Below are positions 1 through 11,403 of a stretch of 64,000 nt of DNA, piece after piece. Below the pieces are notes generated by a model. It did no database searches. It had not been told where the DNA came from and saw only the letters and a program-made list of their open reading frames with translations. Location: positions 47,779,972 to 47,843,971 of the forward strand of contig NC_064437.1 in NCBI RefSeq assembly GCF_023343835.1, in the 5' to 3' direction. Position 1 is the first letter of the stretch, and each line of letters opens with the position of its first letter. Both the position numbers and the translations under genes were made by a program. This DNA is from Lagopus muta. Taxonomy: Eukaryota; Chordata; Aves; Galliformes; Phasianidae.

Positions 1-3000
1 CCTCTGGACTAGTTAGAAATTTGGAACCAGGTATTGCATTAGGTTTCTGTCTCTGTATAGGACAACTTAAAATGCTTTTACCTATATTTTCCCAAGATAT
101 AAAGGCATCAGAGCTCTGGAAGTACTTGGATCCAGAATGGGAAATTGCAAGTTGTTCCCACAAACATGCACATCCCCACATGCCTGCATTCTTAATTGTG
201 GGGAAAAGTTGAGGTCATCAGATTAACAAAACAGAATATAATCATTAGTGTGAGACAGAAGGGAGAAAGTAGTTGTGTCTACATGGTTACCACTAACTTT
301 GTTCTGTTGTAATTTGCATCCAGAACATTTTGGTAACCCTCTTTGGTTACTAAAGATTCAGATGTTGGAAAAAATAGGACATAAACACCTCAGTCAAGAT
401 AATTAATGAGAGTTTATTCCCAGTGTACTAGGAGGAGATCTGAAATTGAAGCAGCTGTTACTGATATTCTGAGGTCTGAATGTCAGGGAACAGACTTCAG
501 AGTTTCTAACACTGGATCAGCCCTGCTCTGGCCAGGCTCTAGAGCTGTCACAGCTACACAGTGACAGTGGTAGTGCTGACAAACTGAAGAAGAGGGTCAT
601 TCCTTTGCAAGATCCCAGCGGGAGCTGTGAGACCCTGTCACACAACCCACAGGGAGCTTAGACTTCAGCTAGGATCTGCAGGTTCTTGCATTGTGGTTTC
701 CCATCAGCTGCTTCTGCTGCTGGGGACAAGACTTCTCTGTGAGATACTGCCATGGTTCTTGACTCGAAGTTTTACTTAATTCAGGATTGAGAATAAGCTC
801 TTTGCCTTCAGCTTTTCCAGCTGAACTCAGAACAATGATGTTGCTTATTTCCCCTCTACTCACAGCATTGAAAACATTATCTTATGCAGGAGAAAATAGC
901 TTATGTCAGGGACCTGAGAGCTCAAATTAAAATTTTCATAAACAGGAAATCCATATGCTAAATTATAATCCAGAAAAGAAACTATGTGCTAGCAGACTTG
1001 AATTGCACACACAGCCCATTACCAGTGTGAGAACTGAAGCATGTTATGGACTATAGGTAAAAATGTTTAATGTTCTGCATGTCAAGAAGTACATAAGTTC
1101 TTCTGTTAAATCATTTGAAAAGACCCTGTTTGAGATCCTGGCTCAATAGCAGACCATTGTTACTGAGGCTTAGCTGCAAAAACAAAATTACAAGCTTCTC
1201 TTTTGAAATCTGTGGAGGGGAGAGATGGTGGAAAATGTGTTGCTGGCTGAGGCTCAGCTCCTCACAACTGCTGTGGGGTAAACAGGATCCTGAAACAAGG
1301 TGCTGCCCAGAGCAGGAAGGTGAGGCCTTGCTTTACAAAGCCTTAGATCTCACAAAGGAGAGAGCACTGCTTCATTCTGTCCAGTGGAAAAGGTGGCACA
1401 AGCCCTCGTTGTTGGCACTGTTCCAGTTCCCATCCTGTACCTTCCCTGCTGCGGCAGGGATGCTTCAGGCACTACAGAGCAGCACGTGGTCCTGCTGTTG
1501 CTGCACACCAGGAGCTAGCCTCTGTCTAGCCATCCTTCCTGCACAGAGACGCCCTGCATCAGGGAAGGCAGGAGAGGCAAAAGGACAGTGGTGCAGCAGC
1601 TGGGCTCATAACCACACAATAATAATCACAGGCAGGTCACAGGTAACACAGGCTGCTATTTGGGGCAGTAGGCTACTAGAAGAGCAGAGTGGTCACATTG
1701 CATGGCTGAGTTTGTTCACACATAACTCTGGGAAGCCATCTTTCCCCTCTAAAGAGTAAGCATAGAGTCTCCACACTCTGAGTAGAGCTTTTGCCCAGCT
1801 CTAGCTGGGATCAGATAAGAAACACAGGCTGCAGTGGTCTCCTGGGTTTCAGCTAGAGCTCCTTCCCCTCTCACCTGGTGTTTTCTCACAAAGACCACCC
1901 CCTATGCTACATGCTGTGATTTCAGTTGTGCCAGTATCACTAAGTGTGAAACAACTTCTGTCACCAGTAATGCCTATGCCTGCATTGTCTTCTTTCTTGC
2001 TTGTACCTCTGCATGCAACCGTCTTGTCTGTGCCATGACGTGCTGTCATGTAAACAATGTGGCCTAGAGTTAGCAAGGCAGTTACTTGTCTCCAGCAATT
2101 GCTTGTGTATAATGTTCAATTGTGTGTTCAAGCTGGTTGAGAAACAGCATAAATACACTGAATGGTAAGTTTATGCAAGTGCTATTTTCAGATGGATGTT
2201 GTAAGGCCTCCTGGCAGCAACTGGTGTTATTTAGATAATTCGTATCTCATGGGGGAAGTAAAGTGGTTTTTCCTCGACAGTGGGAGCAGAGCTGTATTTT
2301 GTTCCAATTTGGACACTGGCTGAAGTCTGTCAGGAAGCCCCTGCCTTAAAGCAAATTGCTGTGTGCTGGGGTGGTTAAAGAGCTCACTGAGACAGCAGGG
2401 AGAGAAAGCAGTGTCACAGCTATACTACCAAAGCACTTGTGTGGGGAGACTCAGCCTTGGACTGGGAGGGCCAGGGCACAGATGTCTGAAACTGGGCGTG
2501 GGTCACCTGCAAGAGGCAGCCCCATCCAGCATGGGTTGTGAGCATGAAAATCTCCTGAAATATCTTCTCAGTGTATCCCTCAAGATGCATTTGTCTCACC
2601 AGTGAACAGGTCTGACGGGCACACTGAAATCCCCCAAACCTGACAAATGCAGCCAAACTCTGGGAGACGCTTTATGACAGATGTTCAGTGTTCCAGCAGA
2701 TGTCAGCTAGCACCACTACTAGCCCCTCACACCTGAGAATTGTCCTTTGCTGCTCTCACAGGAGGTGGGTAGCAAGCACCTGTTTATTTTAGAGAGGACA
2801 AACTCAGAAAAAATACTTCTTCTATGGCAAAAAGAAGCAAAACATGAAGTTTCCAACATTTTATAATGCTAGATACCCTCACACACATATTTGTCACAAA
2901 CTCTGCCCTTCTCAGGCTGGTTATTCTTGTTTATCCTCTCTACAACTTTTATATAGGATTAGCACAGGCTTTGCTCCTTTTTGTAACAAGGATTTTTTAC

Positions 3001-4737
3001 AAAATAAGTTTTTCACAAATGAAAAGATTCTCAATAAGAGCTAGTGTCAGCCTCAGTGCTGATTTCTTGACCTTCTGCCTCTTCTGCAAGCAGTTGTTAG
3101 TGGGAGTTGATAAACCAATACAGTTTATTAGAAACTAGGGAAAAGGGAAGTGAGAGCCTGTCACTGTGTGATAAGCCAGCTGATAACATACCCAGATAAA
3201 CTCCTGCACATGCAAAAGCAAGAAGCCCTGTACTGGGAGAATGTTCCACAGAGGAGGAATTCCAGTGTATTCAAAGGCCCAATCTCCCCAGGTTTGGACA
3301 CAAAGGGGTGTGTTAAAAGAAACATGGCAGATTTTTCAGAGGACTTTTGCAGGACGCATTGCCTGAGGAACTGAACAGGAAATGGCAGGTGCAGCCACCA
3401 GCCACCAGCCACCAGTATGCACGCAGAGTGCAGCAGCAGGCAGCTGGAGGGTGGTGAGTTCAGGCCGCACCCTCCTTTGCAAGAAGCAATGCCAATGTCA
3501 CATTGATAACACAATGTGGTGTCTGGTGACAAGCCTCTGACCTCAGCTCATGCTTCAGAGCCCAGCTTCATGAGGACATGCTGCAGCAAGTCACCAGGAG
3601 AGCCTGAGTGCCTGGCATCATGACAGGGCCCTACAGTGCAGGGCATCACAGTGCAGGGCATCCCCTAGAAGCTCTGCCTGGCACTGCATCTTGACTGTCA
3701 TTCCCCAAGGACAGCAGTCCTACTCAGCTGGCATGCTCACTTCTGCATGTCAAAGAGGCCCAGCAGCCTGAGAAACAGCTTAGCAGAGCAACCAGCGAGG
3801 CTAAGGAGCCTGAGGTCAACCGGACTGTGTCTGGATGAGCTGTTAAATTCAGCCCTGAGGAAAGGGCTGAGAAACTATCCCAAATGATCATTTCTGCTGG
3901 CTGTCATTATTTTCAGGCTCCCCTCTTGTGAACAGGCACCAGAAATAGCAGCATGTCTTTCAGAGACGAAGAAACTACACGTGTGTGAACACATATTGCT
4001 CTAATGCATCAAGCCAATTCAGCTGTTCAGACATGCCTAGAGTTCCTCAAACAAAGCAATATCTGGAATTGTGCACAAAGGTTTTTGGAGACAAAAGTGC
4101 AGAGCTTTTCCTTAGATTCCTATGGAATAGACAATGGTTACTTAAATGGGATTTGGCATTCTTTCTGAATCCTTGCAGGAATACAAAGATTTTATCAAAA
4201 AGCCACAAAAGGAGTTGTCCCATACAGGCCCAGAAAAGGCCATTCCACCAGCCTGTGTTCTCCATCATAGCAGTATGGAGTCAAAGGCAGCAACCAGCTG
4301 AAATCACAGAGCACCAGGGTCTCAACTGCTCACTACATCACACTGACATGTGTGATGGGGGGTTTGCCTTGAGAAGAGGTAAACAGCGCTTATGGCTTCC
4401 AACCTACCTCTAGACTTCCCACGAGCATTAAAGGTGGAGAGGAAGTACATAGCACAACACTGAAAAAGCAGCCTTAACCACCTCCTATCTGCTGCACATG
4501 CTTTGTTAAAGGCATTTCCAGCTCTGATTTGCCAGCCTTGTTATGTTTGTCCAAACAGACTGATTAGCATTTGGGCACCAAGACCTGTACTCAAGTGGTG
4601 TGGCCAGGGCTCCTTACTGATGACAGAGTTGAATCATCATGTTGCCTGACTTCACAGATAAGTGACCAAAGGGTTGTTTTCGCATGTGTTTTTTCATAAC
4701 CTTTGGAGAGATGACAGTGTTCAGTTTCTTATCCCAT
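1..4737. other. Non-coding stretch, no gene recognised
   Basis: I read both strands and found no exon with recognisable protein homology. Open frames such as 1115-1759 have no domain, no conserved motif and no flanking splice structure. Small tandem repeats are visible at 3394-3414 (CCACCAG three times) and about 3633-3662 (a 15-base unit twice). A distant enhancer or a lncRNA cannot be excluded. Confidence 0.6.
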
Positions 4738-5600
4738 TCCTCCTAATGTTTGCTGACTATACAAAGCTGGGAGGAGCTGCTGACTTTGCCAAGACTGAAG
4801 AAGCCTTGCAGAGACACCTAGAAAATTAGAGAGTTGGGCAGTCACCAACTGCATGAAGTTTAACAAGAGCACATGTTGGGTTCTGCACCTGGAAAGGGGC
4901 AACCCTGGCTATACATACATGGAGGATGAGACACTGAAGAGCAGCCCCGTGGAAAGGGATGTGGAGGTTCTGATCGACAGCAAGTTGAACATAAACCAGC
5001 AGTGTGCCCTGGCAGTCAGAAGGGCCACCCAGGCCCTGGGGTGCACCAGGCCCAGCATGCCACAAGGAGAGGAAAGGAGTTATTCTGCCCTGCTCTGTGC
5101 TGAGTGGTCTCACCTCCAGCATTGGTTACAGGTCAGGATGCCACAACACGAGAATGACATAAGACTATCAGAGAGCCCAAATGAGGGCTATGAAGATGGA
5201 GAAGATTCTGGAGGGCAAAGTAGGTGGGGATTGGCTGAAGTCCCTTGGTCTGTTCAGCTCAGAGCAGAGGAGGCTGGGGGGAGCCTTCGTGGTGGCTGCA
5301 GCTCCTCATGAAGGAGGCAGAAGGGACCATGTTGTTGTTGACAGCAACAGGGCCTGAGGGAACAGCATGGAGCTGGGTCAGGGGAGGGCCAGGTGGGTGT
5401 TAGGAAAAAGTTCTTCACTGAGAGAATGCTTGGGCACTGGAACAGGTCCTGCGTTACTGAGCTTGCTGAAGTTCAAGCAGCATCTGGACACTGCTCTCAG
5501 TCATGTGCTCTGATTTTTGTGTGGTCCACTGTGGAGCCAGGAGTAGGACTCAGTGATCCATATGGGTCCCTTCCAACTCTATTCCATGATCCTATGTGAG
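4738..5600 (+). mobile_element. CR1 LINE 3' fragment
   Basis: The plus strand reads as the C-terminal part of a CR1 ORF2, with decayed versions of the usual phrases (MKFNKST, LHLERGN, a QQCALAVR-like motif). It continues into the 3' portion, ending near the typical 'ggtcccttccaactctattccatgat'-type tail around 5565-5593. Frames are broken, so this is a dead 5'-truncated copy. Confidence 0.85.
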
Positions 5601-7025
5601 TCACTAAAATTTACGGATCGTTATTTATCTCCCAGTGTGAGTGCCTGGATAAGCCCTTATGTGTATGGACGTCCTTGATGAGTTGTTAAATTCAGCGCCA
5701 TAGACACCTATGACTCCTTGTGTTGCACACTGAAACTCTCATTTACTCTCTATTCAGACCAATCTTAGATTTCCTATTACTATTATTTACTTCCCCTGCC
5801 TCTCTCAAATTGCCATCTCCTGCCCTAGGGCACACAGCTGTCAGTGGTAGCTCTGGGCTCCCTCTGTCCCTTTTTCATTCATGAGTCAACCCCTTTACAT
5901 AGCAATTTCCCAAGTAGGAGAGAAAATCAGGTCTGGAGATGAGAATGGCACTATCAAAAACACCATGAGATGTTCTGGCATAGACAAATACCAGGCAGTG
6001 TCTCTACTGAACGAAGTAAGTATTGACGTTAATATGGGATGTAGTAGGACATGACAGTCAGACCAGCTGTAATCTTTTGAGTTTTTGCTCTCTGCCCTTT
6101 CTGCCATCTAATATGGTGCGACGTCCTGTGTTGGAAGGATGTGATGCAGTAGCTCTGTGTCATACAGCATGCTTGGACATGTAGGAAAATGCAAAAGAAG
6201 GTAGAAACTGCCAGAGCTAATTTCTTCTCTCTCCTGCTTCAGCATACAGGCTGTTTACTGTCACGTTGTTATCATATCCTGCTGTTTTGTAAGTTCCTCT
6301 GGGGACACTGTGCTTATAGGTGTACAGCACCAATAAATCTGTTCATTGCAGCCACAGCAAATGCTAGTGTCTCAGATCCTGTGTATTTTTAAATATTAAG
6401 CAGTTTATTTGGAATGGGTAGTGGGGCAGCCTGGACTTTGCTCCTGAGGATGGAGTTGAAATGCCTGTGTAATGTTGTGTCAACATTAATGCCTAGGGAC
6501 AAATCTGACCTCTGGAAATCTGAAGTTGGACAGATAAAACACACTGTAATTCTGTTAACCTCCTGTGGGCTCTGAAGCACTCAAATGGGAGGCAGAACTG
6601 CTGAGAGGCCATGCCTGACCTGCAGGTGGCAATGGGAACTGAACTTGAGGGAGTCCTGCCCCAGGACTTACGGTGAATTTGGGAGAAGTGTGCATCTCTG
6701 CTTAGTGCCACTTTCCCTCCTGGTTGCAGGTGGCAGTCCCTAGCCTTGTCCTAAAAGTGTAAGAGCATGGGGCAGTCATAACTGGCATCTCTCCATATTT
6801 GTATCTTTAGAGAGGACACGAGGCTTCCATTCTCAGCAGACTCCTAAAGCTTACCAACCTAATACTGCTATACAGCTTATCTAAGAGGTATCCCTGGTCT
6901 AGGTTGCTATTTCTACCCTTCTCATGAGGCCTTACCATTTTTGCTCTCTCTACCTGTCTTATGTCCCTCTCATCATTTTTCTAGAGTGGAAGGGAAAAAA
7001 GTGCCTCTCTACATTTGCACTGTAC
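5601..7025. other. Non-coding stretch between CR1 fragments
   Basis: Nothing recognisable. Open frames are short and overlap one another on both strands without homology. Confidence 0.5.
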
Positions 7026-7990
7026 ATCACAGAATCACAGAATTGTAGGGGTTGGAAGGGACCTCCAGAGATCATCGAGTCCAACCCCCCTGCCAAAGCA
7101 GGTTCCCTACAGCAGGTCGCACAGGTAGGCATCCAGGCAGGTCTTGAACGTCCCCAGAGAAGGAGACTCCACCACCTCCCTGGGCAGCCTGTTCCAGTGC
7201 TCCGTCACCTCACTGTAAAGAAGTTCTTGCGCATGTTTGTGCGGAACTTCCTATGCTCCAGTTTCTGGCCGTTTCCCCTTGTCCTGTCTCCACTCACCAC
7301 TGAAAAGAGTCCGGCCTCGCCATTCTGCCCCCCACACCTTAGATATTTATAGACCTGGATCAGGTCCCCTCTCAGTCTCCTTTTCTCAAGGCTGAACAGA
7401 CCCAGTTCACTCAGCCTTTCCTCATAGGGGAGATGCTCCAGGCCCTTCACCATCTTCGTGGCCCTCCGCTGGACTCTTTCCAAGAGATCCCTGTCTTTTT
7501 TGTACTGGGGAGCCCAGAACTGGAAGCAGTGCTCCAGATGAGGTCTTACCAGGGCAGAGTAGAGGGGGAGGATCACCTCCTTTGACCTGCTGGCCACGCT
7601 CTTTTTAATGCACCCCAGTAAGCCATTGGCCTTTTTGGCCACAAGGGCACACTGCTGGCTCATGGCCAACCTGTCATCCACCAGGACACCCAGGTCCCTT
7701 TCCGCAGAGCTCCCCTCCAGCAGGTCATCCCCCAACCTGTACTGGTGCATGCAATTATTCCTCCCCAGATGCAAGACTCTACACTTGCTTTTGTTAAACC
7801 TCATCCGGTTTCTTTCTGCCCAGCTCTCCAGCCTATCCAGGTCTTGCTGAATGGCAGCACAGCCTTCAGGCGTGTCAGCCAATCCTCCCAACTTCGTATC
7901 ATCGGCAAACTTGCTGAGGGTGGCCATTATCCCCTCATCAAGGTCATTGATGAAGATGTTGAACAAGACCGGACCCACCACAGATCTTAT
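7026..7990 (-). mobile_element. CR1 LINE, 5'-truncated, with an open reverse transcriptase C-terminal frame
   Basis: The minus strand carries an uninterrupted frame (7981 down to 7205, 258 codons) that is the C-terminal part of a CR1 reverse transcriptase. It begins with the thumb-proximal [12 protein letters not shown] block, includes the catalytic-type FADDTK motif, and runs on to the LHLGRNN, LGVLVDD and SQQCAL blocks. The element's 3' end lies at about 7026-7100, with the family-typical imperfect ATTCTGTG repeats in reverse complement. It lacks the 5' part of ORF2 and all of ORF1. The frame is longer and cleaner than in the other CR1 pieces here, so this is probably the youngest copy in the window. 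Confidence 0.93.
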
Positions 7991-9224
7991 GCTTGCCCTT
8001 CGTTCTCTGTAGCCTTGCTAACAGCAGTGAGTTGGAGCTGTAAATATCTGAGCAAGCCTATGATGTTAACTTTTTAACTTCTGAAGGAGTGGAATGGTTA
8101 TTTAGATCCCCTAGATCTTGCAGACTTCAGATATTTTATCTCTATCTGCTTTACGCAGATAACACACACAGTTCTAGTAATCCTATTGTTTAGCCAATCT
8201 TTCTGCCAGCCATCATACATGAATGCAGCACACTAGTTAAGTTTTAACTTCCTTTCCTCCTAGATTTGCTTGAATCTTCTCTTATCTTTAACCAGCCATG
8301 GATTTAGTGCTACTATGCATTCAGATAATGGACTAAATGATTAACAAAACTTGACAAAGTCAGATTTCTTCTATGCAATCTTCACACCTTTCAAATGCCA
8401 ACTTCCCCAAGGTGAGCAGCACTTTAACTAATTAGGGGATGCCAGTCAGCACCAGCTTTGACACAATTTGCTCTCAGGGTAGAAAAACAAGCTGGAAAGT
8501 CTTTCTGTGCCTAAGGTGACGGATTTGAAGATGCAGTCAATTCAGCACAGCTGTATGCATCTGTACAGAGTGTGTTTTTTAAAATGGCTTATTGGTATCT
8601 CCTTTTGGAAAAGAAGAGCTAGGAAGTGCTCCTCACTCACATGCACAATGACTAATGTTGCTGTCTCTATTGTTCTCAAAGTTGCTTTTGCACTGTGAGC
8701 TTCAGGATCTGCATCTTGCTTCATTCAGTAGAGAACAAAATAATAATGAGCATGCAGTTCCTCCTGCACGTGTTTCTCATCCATTCTCACTGGCTCAAGT
8801 CCCTGAAATGTTTTAAAAGCTTTATGAAATTTGACATTAGGCAGGATTAAAACAACCTGGATCCTCGGGCAAGGAAAACAGCATCCTAAGGAAAGTAATA
8901 GAGAAACACAGCTGAAAAAATTCTGACTGGTGATTCAGCTAGACAGAGCCACATCTGTGTTGACTGTGTGGTGGCAAGACCTGGCCCAAATGGAAAGCTG
9001 GACTCCAGGAAACACCCAGCACCCCCTGCAAATTGATGTTTTTGCAATCCTGTTACTCAGGTTGCGAAAAGGAGAGAAGAGGCCAGAACCTTCAGAAGAT
9101 AGAGGAACTCATGGTACTTAGTAACTTCTCCACGCTGTGTGCTGTGGGACATGCAAGATGTCTGGCATGACCAGATTCTGTAAGAAAGGAGCAGTGTTCA
9201 AATTAGCCTTAACTGAGAATGATT
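7991..9224. other. Non-coding stretch
   Basis: No exon, RNA gene or repeat recognised by reading. Confidence 0.5.
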
Positions 9225-9530
9225 CGGAGCTGTTGGAGTGAGTCCAGAGGAGGGTCACAAAGATGATCAGAGGGCTGGAGCACCTCCCATATGAAGAAAA
9301 ATTGAGGGAGTTGGGCTTGTTTAACTTGAAGAAGGATCTGGAGAGACCTCATTGTGGCCTTCCAGTACCTGAGGGGAGCTTACAAGCAGGAGGTGGATCG
9401 ATGTTTTACATGGTTTAAATAGTGATAGGACAAGGGAAATGGCTTTTAACTAGAAGAGGGGAGATTTAGATTAGCTGTTAGGAAGAAATTCTTTATTCAG
9501 AGGATGTTGAGGCCCTGGTATCGGTATGAC
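9225..9530 (+). mobile_element. CR1 LINE fragment
   Basis: About 300 bases match the CR1 segment that encodes the '[26 protein letters not shown]' region, followed by the GNGFKL/KKFFxxR region. The copy is heavily decayed, with small deletions. No 3' terminal repeat is retained. Confidence 0.82.
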
Positions 9531-10735
9531 AGAAAAATGCAGTGTTTGACATGGGGCTCTCCTTAGGCTTGCTGTGTCTCATGCCACAGCCCTGGCCACT
9601 GGTTTTTGTTCCTGTATGGGCAGAAATCTGCCTCAGCAACAGCATGATTTAAGTCAATTATGTCAGTAAAATGATACAGTTGGAAAATACTTCCTTCCTA
9701 TTTCTTTGCTGCTGCTAGCTTCATTTGCAATTTTCCTGCTGCGGTCAGAAGTAAGAGAGCAGTGGTGGCACATCATGTGCCCAGAGCAAGGAAGAGCACT
9801 TGCCCTTCTTCCCAGACTTACCAGCTGGGAAGGAGATGAATTCTAAAGATCAAAAGCCCAGGAGCCCAGAGGAAGTCCAAAAGATTGTTGCTTCAGGAAC
9901 GGGATGGGGGAAAGCCAGGACCTCCATCAGGATGCTTAAGTTGTCAGATCTGGTTCCTTTCCATTCCTTGGGTCTCCATTTCTATTCTGTCAGGATGTAT
10001 GCAGGCACCATGTGGAGAAGTTCCTGATCACAGCAACTCACCTCTGCTTCCAAGCACACTGTCTTTTTTTTTCACTGTCCCAGGCACATGATGAAGGGTT
10101 GCCACTGCAGCACAGTGTAGGCTCCATGGTGTTTAGGATTGAAATACACTTGGACACAGAGAAATGTGCATGTCTGGTGAAGTAATAGGGCAAAAGTTTT
10201 CCACGTAGGCAGATTTTCCTTGAAGGGGGAACTTAAAACGCAAAGAAAACAAACTCAAGCCCACTTCTGCCTCACAGAGCAACTGAAAATAACATCCTTA
10301 TTCAGCATGCCTGCACTGTGACCGTACCCATGGCTCTTGTCACACCTCTTTCAGTACCCTTTGCTACACTTGTTTCAGTATCCTCACAAACCTTCCTGGC
10401 TCTTGACTCCTGCCAGCAGCTGCACAAGGTACAGGTATCTGTTCTGCCCACTGCATTGGCATGTCTGGGGGCAGGCAGGCATCAGGGTGGGGATAGGTGA
10501 ACCTTTGAAATTTTTATTGCTGGTATTTATTGGGTAGCCATAGACATGCTTCTGCTCATCTGAGCTTTGGACTCATCTAGCAAGAGCAGTTGTTAGGAAA
10601 ATGCAACATTGTAGAAGCGCTGCAGAGTGCAGTCAGGTCAGAGGTAATTAATACAGTAAGTGACTTGACAGCGCTGATATAAGTTATCTTTACAAGCCAT
10701 AAAGCAGGGCCTTTCCTGCACTCTTAACACAGAGG
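9531..10735. other. Non-coding stretch upstream of the ABCG2-like promoter
   Basis: No recognisable coding sequence. Its position makes it a candidate distal promoter region for the downstream gene, but no specific element stands out. Confidence 0.45.
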
Positions 10736-11330
10736 CTGGGGAGGGCGAGCTCGTTCCTGATGAGACAATAGTGCTTGGGAACAGGCGGCTGCGGAGAAAC
10801 AGAGACAGCAAACCAGCGGAAATCCGACCGCCTCGCTTTCACACGGAGCGCGAACACGAGAGGCGGACAGCGGCGACCCGGGGCGGGCTGCGGGACCATC
10901 GGGGAGCGCACAGCTTCGGAGAGGTGAGACCGGCCGGGTGGCACTCTCGGAGGACGGCACCGCCAGGGGAGGTCGCGGGGAGATGCCCCAGCCCCGACGG
11001 CCGTTTGGTGGCTGCGGGAGAAAGCGAAGCGCTTACCCCACTCCCACTCCCACTCCCACTCCCACCCCTCCATCTCCTCCTCCCCCGACGAAGGCGCAGC
11101 ACTACCCGGCGCAGCCCGCAGCATCCCCACGCTCGGGGGCTCCCCCCGCTCCCGGCCCCCGTAGCGGGGGCGGCCCAGCCCAACGGCACCGCCCCGGGGG
11201 TCGCGCAGCCGCGGCAGATCGGGCCGTGCTGAGCTGAGCTCAGGGCTCCCGCGTATCGGCGGGATCGTGTGACAGCGCCGGGCAGCCTCCGCCGTCGCCG
11301 CTTTATGTAACCCCGCCGTCCGCACCCGCT

Positions 11331-11337
11331 TATAAAA
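11331..11337 (+). promoter_or_regulatory. TATA box, ABCG2-like gene
   Basis: TATAAAA preceded by GC-rich sequence. Usual spacing puts the transcription start near 11361. It points toward the splice donor GAG|GTAACG at 11403/11404, which supports the plus orientation. Confidence 0.6.
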
Positions 11338-11360
11338 CGCAGCCGAGGCAGCACCGCAGC

Positions 11361-11403
11361 CACAGCCTCGTGTCCGTCGCACGGAGCGCCGTGGAGTCCG
11401 GAG
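11361..11403 (+). other. Probable non-coding exon 1 of the ABCG2-like gene
   Basis: The start is inferred from the TATA box. The end is a consensus-like donor (GAG|GTAACG). The next usable acceptor of this gene is the TTTCAG before 14205, which gives an intron 1 of about 2.8 kb. A non-coding first exon is known in vertebrate ABCG2 genes. RNA data would be needed to fix the start. Confidence 0.45.

Noticed and set aside
1115-1759. 214-codon open frame on the plus strand
   Set aside because: No homology or domain that I recognise, Cys/Trp/Ser-rich composition as in random translation, no splice or promoter context.
7205-7981. 258-codon minus-strand frame as a host gene
   Set aside because: It is CR1 reverse transcriptase sequence with the CR1 3' end directly downstream.
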